NCBI GenBank assembly: GCA_030248195.1
Contig: JASAND010006816.1
Coordinates: forward strand, 57,006-121,005
Direction of reading: 5' to 3'
Length of the DNA: 64,000 nt
Source: Trissonchulus latispiculum
Lineage: Eukaryota; Nematoda; Enoplea; Enoplida; Ironidae
Below, in pieces: positions 7,801 to 17,370 of the stretch. A model generated the notes under the pieces. The model did no database searches. It saw only the letters and a program-made list of their open reading frames with translations, and was not told the origin of the DNA. Position numbers and translations under genes: made by a program. How positions within the stretch are numbered: position 1 is the first letter of the stretch; every line of letters begins with the position of its first letter.

Positions 7801-10652
7801 TGGTCAGCCTCAGCGACACACACCGTGGGGTCGACCCACCTTGGAACTGGTATCTCGTTACCCACGCTATTAACCATAGGGACCGTGTCGCCTGGGTGAT
7901 ACGGCTCCAATTGCTCAACCTCCTCGAGGGCGTGACGTAACTCTTTCTCGTTTAGGCGGGTGGCTGGATGGGTCGCCCAACTAGCCAGGTGAGGGTGCGC
8001 TTGTGCAAAGTTAACCCCTAACTCAGCAGCATACCGAAACCCTTGACGTTCCGTGACCGTAGTGACCGGCTCCGCCTGGCCGAGGGGTAGCCCCTTTGGC
8101 AATTGGGCCGTTCGGTCCAGGGGATTATAGACCTTGATGTAATTGACCTGGGAGGATACTTCCAAGACCCCAGGCACTGGGTAAACTTCATAATCTTCCA
8201 GGACTTCTTCTGATGGTTCAAACACGACTGCCTGGTTGATGGCTGGCTTTACAGCACCACCAAGCCAACAACGAACCGGGACCATAACTTCCGATCTAGG
8301 AGGGAGTTTGCATGTTTCCCGCATACAATAATATACCGTACAGGACACCGCTATACTGAAACGATTAGCTAAGGCCTGCAGGTCGCCTGGGGTCAGCAAG
8401 GGTACCTTCTTCCTGTCGCATAAAAGAAGGTGTTGGTGGGGAAAAATCACCCAATTATGGTCTGCCTGAAAGTCATAGCCAATAATAAAGTCTTGTTGTA
8501 GACTATTTGTCACGTTAAAAGTGTATTCATACCGAACGCCATGCAATTTGAAGGCAATCTTGGTGGTACCCAATATAGCTAGGCTCCGGTCGTCGGCAGC
8601 CGTAGCCACCTCCGTAGCTTTCGTCTCGTCCAGATGTAGACGTTTGTTGCTATTAAGTTGATCGAAGAAATGTTTGGACATCAGGCAGATGTTGGCCCCT
8701 GTATCCAGCAGGGCTAAGGTCTTGATGCCGCGGACCTCCACAATCACATACGGACTTTTCTTCAAGGCAATATGAGTACACTGCGATACGAAAAAGGGGG
8801 ACGTTCCATCCAGGACAGAGAGGACCGCTCTGTTCAAGTGCTTAGTCTGCGCTGTGGGTTGCCCACTATCATCCTCGACGTCGCTAGCTTCTACATCTAA
8901 GTTAAACTCGACTCGTTGAGCTGGGCTAAGGGCAGCCCGCAGTTGTTGTTCCAAGTCCCAGATTCCGTACTTGTCCCCTAGATCAGTAGGAGTCGCTTCC
9001 TGCTGATCTACGATGGCCGTATCGCGTTCGGCTAAGTTTCCAGACGGGGCGGTCGCTCCTGAGTTTGTTACGACCTCGTCCTGATGTAGTACTGGAGCGT
9101 CATCCCTATTAGTGGAAGTCTCTTCCTGCACCACAGGTGCCGGTTCCTCGTCTATAGGTGTGCTATCCAGCACAATGATCTCATTCGGGTCGTTTAGGCG
9201 AATTCCCCGTCTGCCCTTGCGGGGTTGCGGCGGGTCCTCCGACCAGATAGGCTGGTCTGGTTCACGGAGGGTTCCCTGCTGTTGAAGTTCTAAGGTCCGC
9301 TCATAATCCTTCTGAACAAACTCGGCCAATAGTTGTTCAAAGCTCTGGGTAGACTGACGTACCTGGTCCGTCACGGACATTACGTTAACAGCCAATTGTT
9401 GAATCTGTTCGCCAATAGACTGGGCGACCACTTGCGCTTGTTCGACAGCTTGATTGACAGTTGCCCAGCCTTGACGAATGTCTGCATACTCCGGAGTTTC
9501 CAATAGGGCAAATCTATTCCGGGTAGATACACCGGATTGTACCGGTGTTTTCGGATGTTTCATCCCTTTTTCTACCGGTTCCCACTCACCCTGAGTGTCC
9601 CTTCGCAATTTCAAAGGTGTTACTGGAGTAGCTCCGGACCTATGAACTTCAACAGGTGCTAGTGTGAGACCCGAAGTACCGGATTCGTCATCCGATACGT
9701 CCGTTTCCGTGAGTTCTCGTCGGCTAGGATTGTTCGCTGCTGACCAAGGTTTCAAAGAACTCGGCCGCTTGGGTGGGGACGCCCCAGTAATCACAATACT
9801 GGGCGGTTTCTTCGTAGGGATAGGAGTTTCCGGCACCACCTGGGTAGTGACAGCCAGTTCTGACGTTGGGGTTTCCCCAGTGCTTACTGCTGAAAGCCCA
9901 GAACCCGAGGGTTGATTTTCCCCAGGGCTTTTAGCTTGCTCCCCATTTACAGGGGCCTGGTTTTCCCCAGGGCTTTTGCGATAAGCCCCGGCTCCCGATT
10001 GATTCTCTGTCCGTGTTGGTGTCCATTGTTGGAGAGGCCGGATAACCTCGATAGGGTCCGTCTGTACCTCCTTCGAGGTAGATGTTTTCCTTTGCCTCCG
10101 AGCTGTGCCCGTGCCAGGTTGCCTAGCACGAGTCTGTGCCGCCATGGCCGCGGAATTCTCCTGCCACTTCATGGCCTTGCGGACTGTATTAAGCATATTC
10201 CATTCCGTACCGGGTGCTTGTTTCCACCGCCTATTATACGGGACTGGGCGTTGAGAGGCCCCTCCGTCGCCGAAGGGTTTCACTTCCTTACGCCAGCGGT
10301 TCCAGTATTTATATGGCCGAAGGTTGCCTTCGCCATCATAGACCACGTCTCCTCCGTCCGGGAAACCTCCATTTGCGAGGACCACTTCCTCTTCTGGGAA
10401 CCATTCAGCCCGTCTACGTACCTGTTTGCAAGTCTTACACGGACATTTCCACGGGTTTACATCGTAATTCGTATCTTTATTCAGATATAAACACACGGGT
10501 TCTTGTTTCGGTGAGGGAAGGGGGTCGCCTCCTTCACCCTCACTTTCCGAGTCACTACTCCAGAGACCACCATGATTCCAATAAGGTTCGTTATCAGGCT
10601 TGTTAGAAAAATTAGAATTAGTAACAACAAACGCTTGGACCGCACAGACCAT
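4803..10652 (-). CDS. pol: Gypsy-type Pol polyprotein (protease, reverse transcriptase, RNase H, integrase)
   Basis: A 1949-codon open frame. Residues 1-600 are a long low-complexity extension with a small Cys motif (CPCKTCKQ). The aspartic protease is near 650 (LLDTGANICL). RT spans about 1060-1240, with the YIDDVL catalytic box near 1195. RNase H is near 1340 (SSDASKQGFGAIL). An HHCC zinc motif lies around 1590 (H-S-D-F ... CKPCAKF). The integrase core includes VLTDQGPNFMS and YHPQTNGVVERFNRTI. A GPY/F-type region (KYEGPYRVL) ends the protein; I see no chromodomain. The frame is open upstream of the ATG and lies -1 relative to gag, so the product is most likely a Gag-Pol fusion made by frameshifting and the ATG at 10652 may not be used. 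The chain makes cDNA from the element RNA and integrates it. Confidence 0.95.
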   Translation of the reverse strand: MVCAVQAFVVTNSNFSNKPDNEPYWNHGGLWSSDSESEGEGGDPLPSPKQEPVCLYLNKDTNYDVNPWKCPCKTCKQVRRRAEWFPEEEVVLANGGFPDGGDVVYDGEGNLRPYKYWNRWRKEVKPFGDGGASQRPVPYNRRWKQAPGTEWNMLNTVRKAMKWQENSAAMAAQTRARQPGTGTARRQRKTSTSKEVQTDPIEVIRPLQQWTPTRTENQSGAGAYRKSPGENQAPVNGEQAKSPGENQPSGSGLSAVSTGETPTSELAVTTQVVPETPIPTKKPPSIVITGASPPKRPSSLKPWSAANNPSRRELTETDVSDDESGTSGLTLAPVEVHRSGATPVTPLKLRRDTQGEWEPVEKGMKHPKTPVQSGVSTRNRFALLETPEYADIRQGWATVNQAVEQAQVVAQSIGEQIQQLAVNVMSVTDQVRQSTQSFEQLLAEFVQKDYERTLELQQQGTLREPDQPIWSEDPPQPRKGRRGIRLNDPNEIIVLDSTPIDEEPAPVVQEETSTNRDDAPVLHQDEVVTNSGATAPSGNLAERDTAIVDQQEATPTDLGDKYGIWDLEQQLRAALSPAQRVEFNLDVEASDVEDDSGQPTAQTKHLNRAVLSVLDGTSPFFVSQCTHIALKKSPYVIVEVRGIKTLALLDTGANICLMSKHFFDQLNSNKRLHLDETKATEVATAADDRSLAILGTTKIAFKLHGVRYEYTFNVTNSLQQDFIIGYDFQADHNWVIFPHQHLLLCDRKKVPLLTPGDLQALANRFSIAVSCTVYYCMRETCKLPPRSEVMVPVRCWLGGAVKPAINQAVVFEPSEEVLEDYEVYPVPGVLEVSSQVNYIKVYNPLDRTAQLPKGLPLGQAEPVTTVTERQGFRYAAELGVNFAQAHPHLASWATHPATRLNEKELRHALEEVEQLEPYHPGDTVPMVNSVGNEIPVPRWVDPTVCVAEADQNWGYEEPPALTEKGLQAFNDMHYSADEMTSQPMPSLEERQQFIDENVDFDSMFLDDEGKAKLRDILVEFYDVVARPGNPGRTKVDQHVIDTGKEGPVKGRSYRYNPKDKAEIEKHIRAMLDEGVCSPSTSPWSSPCILVGKKDGTTRLVIDYRRLNKITKKDNYPLPKIDEILDQLQGAVIFSTIDLAAGYWQVEVYPEHREKTAFVSHMGLFHMNVMPFGLCNAPATFQRLMEKVLTDLPVYIDDVLIPSTDQDAHLAMIRSTLTRLRDNGLRIKLKKCCFARESVPFLGHYVGRNGISVDPDKVKAVSQLKPPKDVKGIRSFLGMCGYYRRFVLNYAKVAAPLTDLLKKGVPFVWSEACQNAFEELKRHLTQAPVLAFPDFDKTFYVSSDASKQGFGAILEQQFSVPRSADKPNGPRVLRERPVAYASRTLTQGEKGYSATEMEAFAALWGCQKFRHYLSCKQFVLRTDHQAVRDLLNNIKALGQGKLAKFALSMLEFDFTVEYRPGRENVGPDCLSRLDPIDEPEDSEHEATAAMYPPEVCALTAALPAPPTLLTWKRELRDEEEFAVLLDFLEQKRLPTNRQEAQEVKKLRSTFFIRDGVLYRWHLNKHAERRGLPFPTVVVPKVQREQLLQEVHSDFTTGGHRAHQNAMASLETKYWWPRMSQDLEDFIAQCKPCAKFNQGPRRYQATMQNTVVVRRPLDVVAMDVMHFTQKETNRGNTCVLCIVDYLTRYAEAFAMPNERAETTAYWYFNGFVARWGVPARVLTDQGPNFMSVFLRALVDASGSERLRTTAYHPQTNGVVERFNRTIRSLVAKYVNCFQSDWDDYLPWGLSIYRATIHSATKETPHFLMTGRDYRYPLDNFFQLPGEEGTTQNYSDARSQLLARMNEAWRLAHEALQEAALVNKERYDLKASPVEYKPGTLVMLNIENKNVPTGLSKKLRPKYEGPYRVLDKISVTNYRIARTNGLSDPVVVNINRLKPFQDAPIKLPVVTL

Positions 10653-10674
10653 TTCACCAGACGGCTTTGTCGGT

Positions 10675-10724
10675 GCGGGACACGGGGCCAGGTCTACTGC
10701 CCGTGCCCCGCATTCTCGTTTCCC
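10675..10724 (-). promoter_or_regulatory. -1 programmed ribosomal frameshift signal at the gag/pol junction
   Basis: The minus strand carries GGGAAAC at 10724-10718, in the gag phase G_GGA_AAC, i.e. the X_XXY_YYZ slippery form. A 6-nt spacer (GAGAAT, 10717-10712) is followed by a 12-bp stem: GCGGGGCACGGG (10711-10700) pairs with CCCGTGTCCCGC (10686-10675) with one G-U wobble and a 13-nt loop. The gag stop (10696-10694) lies in the loop, and the -1 frame runs open into pol. Confidence 0.85.
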
Positions 10725-13249
10725 GTTTCCGGGAAACCTTCATACCGACGTGGGCCTACATAACCCCGGCTAATAGAGCGGGGTCTAACCGGCTGTTGTC
10801 GTTGATTCCTTTGGTCCTGCTGGCCTTGTTGCCGTTGCGGCTCCTGCGGGTTACGCTGGTCCTGATTCCTTTGCCCTTGGTTCCGTTGGTTCTGGTCGTA
10901 GCGACTCCGGGCAGGGGGGTCACCCTCCTGACCTCTGTCCCGGTACTGTCGATGGACATTACCCCTAACCTGCTGTTGGCCCTGATCATTCTGACTCAGG
11001 TATTGCAGGTAGTCTGGGCACTGTTGTTGCCTATGGCCAACCAGACCGCATTGCCAACACCTGCCCATAGGCGCGCGGGGCGGTAGTCGTTCGTCGTTCC
11101 GTTGATAACCCTGGTTACGATTCTGGTTCTGAGTCTGGCTTTGCCCTTGAGATCGCTGTTGGTCCTGCTGGGGTCGCCCCTGAGTGGCATTATAGCCTCG
11201 TGGTCCCTGACTCTGGGCACTAAAGACCATAACGGCCTGTTCTTTATCCAGTTCTACCTGTACTGACTCCACAATATGGAGAGCCCGCGTGATCAAGTCG
11301 TTCTCCCGCACATGTGGCCAGAATTGAATGTCGGCCAATGGGGCCGCCATTCTAGAGCGTAGATCCGCTTTCAAGCCTCTTTTGAATTGGGCCACTACCT
11401 TCTTTTCCCGATCAAAACCAGGTTCAAACGGAAACGCTTGCACCGCTAGCAAGCGCAGCGCTGCCATATAGTCATGTGGCTTTTCACGCGGTTCCTGCAT
11501 CCGGCTATAAAATTGCTCTGCGTATTGCTCCGTAGTAACAGGCAAGGGTTCGTACAGCTGTCGGATCCTAGTCACTAGGTCCTCGAAAGTGTCCGGTGGA
11601 CAGGGGGTCATAGATTCTTTGACCTTGTCATCAAGCAAGGTCCACAGGATTCTATACTTCATGCCGGCTGGCACGTCATGAACCTTTACTGTGGTTTCGA
11701 AATTCGCCAACCAGCTAGTAAACTTGATATTACTCTGTGACCCTTGAAAGGGTTTAACCCCCTTAAAGCCCTTCAGATATTCACCCAGATGTTTAAAACT
11801 CTCATATGAAGAGGGTTCTCGCTGCTCTGAAAGACGTGGTCGTTGCGACCGCTCTCGTCGAGAGGCAGGGTAATCCCGGTCCCGCGAATAGCGCCTAGGA
11901 CTAGGCGTTCTACGCACGGGTGACGGGGAGTGGTAGCCCCGTGATGGGGTCCTAGACCGCCGTATACCATCTCTCCGCCGGCGGGGTTGCGCCACCGGCG
12001 AACCTCTCACCTGGTCATCAGAGGAATCCAGATCTACAATTGGTGGGGCCCGCTGTGGGCTCCCTCTACGGCTACGGACCGGTTCCGGGCTCGGCTGCCG
12101 AGCTGGCTGAGACTGCCCCATTTGAAACGGGGGAGCCCCTGCATCTGGATCCATGCTGGGGTTGGGCCACATACGCAACAGTTCCATGCAAACTCGAGGA
12201 AAATTCTGCTCGAGTGCCTCCCATGTTTCCCGCGGAATTTCTGCTATCCAAGCTGTAAGCAAGCCTCTAATCACACTATATTCCTGTTCGGTCAGGCCTC
12301 TCACTCGGAAAAGGCCAGCGGTATCCGGCGTTTGGGGCCGGTGCCGGACCGGTACGGTGGGTTGATCCCGTAGCGGGACCACCCACGCATCCATGGGTCC
12401 GCGCACTTTCGGTTTCCTCTCCGGTTCTTGTTCTGAATCACCGCTATCCGGTCGTTGACTACTGCTAGCCCGTTTCGGGCGCTTTGACCTTGTGAGGTCA
12501 ATATGAGCAGTTGAGCGGAACCGTGGGCCTGACACTGCTGGTTCACTAGGGCCTGGTAGCCCCGATTGTCGCGGGGGTCCACCCCCCTCTTGCCGTCGAG
12601 GCTTAGAGCGGGTAAACTGAGGGAATGGTCGCGTTCCTGGTTGTCTGCGTATAATGGAGCTATCCGACCCCAATCTTGGTCGTTGCTGAAATAAATTCAT
12701 TTCCAGCTGGTTAACAAAAGCTCGTAGGTCCGAGACATCAGACATCCCTGGCACCGGTTCTGCCAGCGGTTCCCTATCGGGCTCTCTGTTCCGGAGAGTA
12801 GAATCGATCCGAGCCAGTTTGAGCCGAAGAAACTCCAATTGATCCCTAATGCTTGCCTGTTCGTCCCATTCTTCCTCTATAACCTCACCCTGATCAGTAG
12901 GTGACAAAAACTCATCGGTCTTCTGTGAGGCCTCGTCCTCTTGTTGGTCGTCGTGACCCTGATCCGTGGCTTCTTCGAATAATTCCTCCCTTTTGGAGGC
13001 CTTATTTTTGGCCGAGTCTGATCGCAAGTATGGTCTACTAAGCGTAGCGCTTGTAGAAGCAGGGCCCGCCGAGGCCTGGCTGGATGATGATTGAGTAGAA
13101 GAATTTTTACTCAAGGTCGATGGGGGAAACAGTCGTCCAAAACCATCTGGATTCAAGGGCCGATTATCCATTGCGTCACTTGAAGTGGCCGTATCAGCCG
13201 GCTTGGTCGAAGCCTTAGACGTTTTCACAGGGGAATGTTGAACAGACAT
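10694..13249 (-). CDS. gag: Gag polyprotein of the Gypsy element
   Basis: About 851 codons from the chosen ATG at 13249 (MSVQHSP); an in-frame ATG at 13285 adds twelve hydrophobic residues unlike the rest. The first 450 residues are charged, S/P/R-rich and probably disordered. A Retrotrans_gag/capsid-like region follows at about 500-650 (KFTSWLANFETTVKV, ILWTLLDDKVKESM, QLYEPLPVTTEQYAEQFYSRM). One CCHC zinc knuckle (CWQCGLVGHRQQQC) lies near residue 735. The tail is Q/N/R-rich, consistent with nucleocapsid RNA binding. It would form the particle and package the element RNA. The final codons contain the frameshift heptamer. Confidence 0.9.
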   Translation of the reverse strand: MSVQHSPVKTSKASTKPADTATSSDAMDNRPLNPDGFGRLFPPSTLSKNSSTQSSSSQASAGPASTSATLSRPYLRSDSAKNKASKREELFEEATDQGHDDQQEDEASQKTDEFLSPTDQGEVIEEEWDEQASIRDQLEFLRLKLARIDSTLRNREPDREPLAEPVPGMSDVSDLRAFVNQLEMNLFQQRPRLGSDSSIIRRQPGTRPFPQFTRSKPRRQEGGGPPRQSGLPGPSEPAVSGPRFRSTAHIDLTRSKRPKRASSSQRPDSGDSEQEPERKPKVRGPMDAWVVPLRDQPTVPVRHRPQTPDTAGLFRVRGLTEQEYSVIRGLLTAWIAEIPRETWEALEQNFPRVCMELLRMWPNPSMDPDAGAPPFQMGQSQPARQPSPEPVRSRRGSPQRAPPIVDLDSSDDQVRGSPVAQPRRRRDGIRRSRTPSRGYHSPSPVRRTPSPRRYSRDRDYPASRRERSQRPRLSEQREPSSYESFKHLGEYLKGFKGVKPFQGSQSNIKFTSWLANFETTVKVHDVPAGMKYRILWTLLDDKVKESMTPCPPDTFEDLVTRIRQLYEPLPVTTEQYAEQFYSRMQEPREKPHDYMAALRLLAVQAFPFEPGFDREKKVVAQFKRGLKADLRSRMAAPLADIQFWPHVRENDLITRALHIVESVQVELDKEQAVMVFSAQSQGPRGYNATQGRPQQDQQRSQGQSQTQNQNRNQGYQRNDERLPPRAPMGRCWQCGLVGHRQQQCPDYLQYLSQNDQGQQQVRGNVHRQYRDRGQEGDPPARSRYDQNQRNQGQRNQDQRNPQEPQRQQGQQDQRNQRQQPVRPRSISRGYVGPRRYEGFPETGNENAGHGQ

Positions 13250-14229
13250 TGAAGAATAAAAGAGGATACACAAACAAAAGATCAAAAAGTAGGTACGTAT
13301 GGCAAATCTTGAATGATAATAACAGCACGAGTTAAAAACAAGCTACTTTAAAAGAACAAATTAATAAACAAGTATAAGGAGATCAAATTGGAGAAATAAT
13401 AAAGGAAAGCAATTAATAATTACTAGGCAAAAGACAAAAGATATAAAAGTTAAAACGTAGACAAAAACTAAGACAAAGACAAAGAAAAGGTCGAAGACTG
13501 GCAGCCTAATGTAAAGTTGGAAGTGTAGGGGCAACCAAACTTTACGGGTGGAAACTGTGCGCGTATGGAAACGACGAACCTGGAGGAGACTTATGTTCCA
13601 GTCGACCTGGGCAGATCTCGCCAAGAAATTAAGTAAGCCTAACAAACTACCAGACGAGTGGACTAAAGGGATAAATGAATTGCCTTACTACTGGACTACT
13701 AAAGAAACTTTGATTAAATTAAATACACGCTCAGTAATTAATTAGCCTACCTGGATTTGGAAATAACTCAGAGTCTTACCTACCGAGTATACAGTTCTAA
13801 TAAGACCTAAATAAACACACCCTAACGGTTCAGCTACTGGGACCCACATTTAAAAAAATAATAGACAAAGGGAGAGACTCCCGAAAAGTACACAGCAAAG
13901 TAAATTTTGACATAGAAGCATTCATCAATAAAGTTACAAAACAGAGAAAATTCAGACAAAATATACATTTCAGAAAATAGTTACTTTCAAAAGGACATAG
14001 CAAATTTCGACACATTTATAAAACAAGTCTATTATAACACAAATTCAATCCGAAATTATTTAAACCCTTCAAAAAATACCTACTATCTCAAATATTTCCC
14101 TAAGCCGTCACGGCTGACTAAATAACCTATTTGAAAATGACATAGATAAAACCCTTTTCTAAAATACGCAACCATATTAGATACTAATTAAAAAGGGAAT
14201 AAAACTCAGAAACACACGCTAATAAATTT
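13250..14229 (-). other. AT-rich untranslated leader of the Gypsy element
   Basis: There is no convincing ORF. On the minus strand this T-rich stretch separates gag from the candidate LTR and should hold the primer-binding site and packaging signals. I could not match a primer-binding site to a specific tRNA. Confidence 0.5.
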
Positions 14230-14699
14230 TGGTCGACCCACGAGGTCGCCTTGGAGTCTATGTGTAAAAAAAAAAACGAATCAATAACTTACGGCTACAG
14301 AAAGGGTCCAAAATGAAAGGCAGAAAAAACACGTATTAGGCAACTCAGGCCAAAAAAACACGGCCGCACGCTAGAGAATTTAGACAAGACTGACTGGTTT
14401 TTAAAGTGAAGGCTGAGAGAGATGCCTAGTGAATTTTGATTGGCTGAATTTGAGACCCTCTTGCAGACCCGACTATGCGCTTCCACAAGTCTAGCTCAGC
14501 AGCGCCACCTAGTCGCTAAGTGGGCTGAATAAAACATAGCGCATTTCAACATAAGAAAACAAACACTTTTAGACTAATTTCAACCCAAATTTACACAACA
14601 CATATTTCTCATTAAAAACATCACTCTTACTAAAATTTCACACTAAAACAAACTCACTAAAATTACACATAACTCACACATTACATCACACACATTACA
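14230..14699 (-). repeat. Candidate 5' LTR of the Gypsy element
   Basis: Read on the minus strand it starts TGTAATGTG at 14699. It contains a CCAAT-like box (CAGCCAATCAAAATT, near 14450-14436), a TATA-like CTTTAAAAACC at about 14409-14399 and an initiator-like CAGTCAGTC just after. Its 3' edge is uncertain. There is no second copy in the window to prove it. Confidence 0.35.
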
Positions 14700-15967
14700 G
14701 TTTCTAGAGGATTATCTCTCAAAAATGCGAATGTAGTCGAAATATTTTAAATTTGTCCGGAATTTTCGCAAAATTTTGTGCCTTTGGTCGGTGGGGGGCC
14801 GGGCGTGGGGGATAAACCTAAATTTAGGTTTCCTACTTTGCTACATTATTATTGTGGCAGGCATTGTTGACTTCCTCCTATAGTCAGTCGTGCGTTTTTC
14901 ATTTTATTACTTCTAATGTAATTTTTAGCAACTTATTTTGTTAGCATTGTTAGAAAATTTCGTTGAGTCTAACTGGAAACATGTCGTTAATTTTGCAGAT
15001 CACTAACACAGGAACAGGATCATACTTGCTAAACAGGATTTTAATTTTACTATTTCATTTATTATTTCTATCTTGTGCTCAGTCGGAAGTTGTATGTTGT
15101 GAAATGAATAAACTAATCAAAACTTTCGTAAACTTGTCCGACTGAGTTCTAAGTATCGTATTATGCTGAACAGCAGTGGCCCATGGGCGTTTTTCCGGAA
15201 TAACCAATTTAGGATTTTTGTAATCTAAACAAGCCCCCCCCCGAAAAGAACGCCCATGGACGATATATTGAAAATCAACTTATAATTGCTGTATCGTTAA
15301 TTTTCGATAAGTTTTTGCGGAACCAGCAGCCTGGCAAGTGTCAGTTTCCCCCACAGGTCTATCCAAACAGCCATTGCTTGTTGTACATCTTTGAAATATA
15401 GCTTAACAACTCACTACTTTCTTCACAAGATTGTGGTTTTTAATGCCCATGATAGCGAGCACTGAAAAATCCAAAAAAGAAAGCCCCCCGAAAAAATGCC
15501 CTGGGCGTTTGATTGGTTGGCCATTGTTTGGCATAATACGGTAGTTAACCGGTCAAGTCAGATATTTTGTAAAGGCCTTCATAAAATTAATCGCAGTTTG
15601 GTTTTTAAAAAATAGATCGGAGAATCTCTAAGAATGATATCTGCGGAAACAGAATTTGCCATATGTGCAGATTGAAAACATTAAAGAGCAATCATGACGG
15701 ATTCTACTTCTAGTTCAGCAAAAATAAACCCCTCATAAACACGCCCTTACCCAACTGCAACTTAACCAAAAGTTCTGATTTTTCCCCAGCTCATATGTAA
15801 TTTTGTTCAGTTGTAGGAAATAAAATAAGAGTGCAAGCAATAAACAACAAAACGGTGATCAAACGACACCAAAACTACTGCAGCCGCTGATATATTTTTA
15901 TTTGAAAAGCCGTAAACTGAAAAAATGTGGAAAATAACAAGTTTTTAGGAAGAAATAATACTTTGAC

Positions 15968-16100
15968 TGCGGTAACCGCGCCTTGATTTAACCGCGGTTA
16001 CCGCCAAAAATAAGCGGTAAAAACCGCGGTTAACCGCGCGGTAACCGCACCAAAAAAGCGCGGTATGCGGTAGTGAATATTTGCTACCGCGCCCATCCCT
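15968..16100. repeat. GC-rich block of CCGCGGTTA/TAACCGC units, end of a hAT-like element
   Basis: Many overlapping copies of GCGGTTAACCGC-type palindromes. The right end on the plus strand is TACCGCGCCCATCCCTA, whose reverse complement TAGGGATGGGCGCGGTA has the TAGNG start usual for hAT ends. A matching left end was not found. Confidence 0.4.
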
Positions 16101-16675
16101 AATCTAGACTCGGTGGGGAAAACTCCATGTGCGAGAAAAGACCCAAATTTCAAGATAAATTTTTTGTAGCAGCAAAAGGAAAATTCATGCAATTCTTAGC
16201 TCAGTAGAGCCTCCTGGTCAATTCGGTATAAATTTTACCTTTCTATTTTATCGGTATAAATTTTATCTTTCTATGCGTTGTCCAGGTGACCGAAAGCAAG
16301 TAAAATTCAACCAAAGTTTCAATTTCGTCAAGTGGCCAATTGTTGACTAAGATGGGTCCGGGTTGGCTTTAAACCCAATAAAACGTTTTCTATGTGATAG
16401 TATGCTTAAAGTGCAGAAATTAAGCAAATTTAAAAATCTAAAATTTGCTATGTTTACGTGTTATGCACACACAAAATTCTCAATGGTCAAGTCAAAGGAG
16501 AAATCGGTGTTTAAAGACTGTCAGTCTGTAATTTAACTGGTCTGTCTGAAAAGCTAGAAAATACCTTTGCTTGTTTTATGTCGCCAGTAAAATGCTTCCT
16601 TGTAAGCAAAGCTCGATCTCTTCCCAATTCTGAAATTTGAGATAACTACTTCGTTTGAAAGCGACGCTCTAAAGG

Positions 16676-16813
16676 GCAGGGTTGGGCGAGACCGAGATTT
16701 TACCGAGACCGAGACCGAGAACGAGACCGAGACCAAGGTACCGAGACCGAGACCGAGACCGAGACTGGGCAAGTCTCGGCTTTTGGGCGACACCGAGACC
16801 GAGACCGAGACTA
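16676..16813. repeat. GAGACC/CGAGAC hexanucleotide tandem array
   Basis: About twenty near-perfect repeats of CGAGAC with an AGTCTCGGC interruption, preceded by CAGGGTTGGGCGAGACC. The array looks like the interior of a decayed TIR element, as in the other GC-rich blocks nearby. Confidence 0.6.
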
Positions 16814-17370
16814 GCAATTTTTAGCTTAAAATTAGTTTCAACCATTTTTTGAGGCTTAGATCTAGTATTAGGGGCTTTAACACATAAACATATGGTTTCC
16901 GCACCTGGTTAGTTAATTTTCATAACATTGATTTAAAATTTTCGCCAAAATCAGATGTTTTCAAAAAATTTTAGTAAAGGGACGATCAACCAACCAACGC
17001 TGATAAATTGATAACTATTAAAAAATAGGGTAACACGGACTAAGGTGGCAAGAGCAGACAAAGATCGTAAACATTTGTTTTCAATTTGAACAAATCGAGT
17101 CCACCAAGACCAAGCGCCACTTATTAGCTGCAGAAAATGCTAAATGAGTAATATTCAAAATTATAAGGAAAAGAGAAGTGGGGAAAGGAAGACAAAATAT
17201 ATTTCAATGAGGAAAAGTTTCATTATAATGCTAGAATTCGTCAAAATTCAAACTTTCTTACCTTGTCTTACAAAAAATCGGCCCGCGCGGGCCACTGCGG
17301 GTACTAATTTTTGGCCCGCTCCGCCCCGCCCCGCGGGTACCCGCGGCCCGGGCCCAACACTGGGTGAAAC

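Larger units (their letters stand above)
1..14699 (-). mobile_element. Large Ty3/Gypsy-like LTR retrotransposon with three ORFs (left end outside window)
   Basis: On the minus strand the order is candidate 5' LTR (about 14.70-14.23 kb), a roughly 1-kb AT-rich leader, gag, pol, an AT-rich spacer, and a third ORF that leaves the window. The pol domain order protease, RT, RNase H, integrase places it in Ty3/Gypsy. The three ORFs share a GC-rich, Q/P/R-rich style that contrasts with the AT-rich leader and spacer, which supports a single element. No sequence resembling the 14.2-14.7 kb region occurs between pol and ORF3, so the 3' LTR should lie left of position 1. All three ORFs are intact in the window, so the copy may be young. 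That ORF3 belongs to the element is inference from strand, order, composition and the missing LTR. Confidence 0.75.
14700..17363. other. Non-coding stretch with fragments of GC-rich inverted-repeat elements
   Basis: No gene was recognised. Short ORFs here have no family features. Repeat fragments include GGCCCATGGGCG-type motifs at 15.18, 15.25 and 15.50 kb, a CCGCGGTTAACCGC-rich block at 15.97-16.10 kb, a CGAGAC array at 16.68-16.81 kb and a GCGGGTACCCGC-rich block at 17.28-17.36 kb. Confidence 0.6.

Noticed and set aside
4803..10652. Chromodomain at the integrase C-terminus
   Set aside because: The tail ends soon after the GPY/F-type region and shows no aromatic chromodomain pattern.
9912..11086. 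Plus-strand ORFs of 130-192 codons
   Set aside because: They are antisense to pol and gag and mirror their codon bias.
14963..15145. 60-codon plus-strand ORF with a hydrophobic stretch
   Set aside because: Short, AT-rich, with no homology or splice context.
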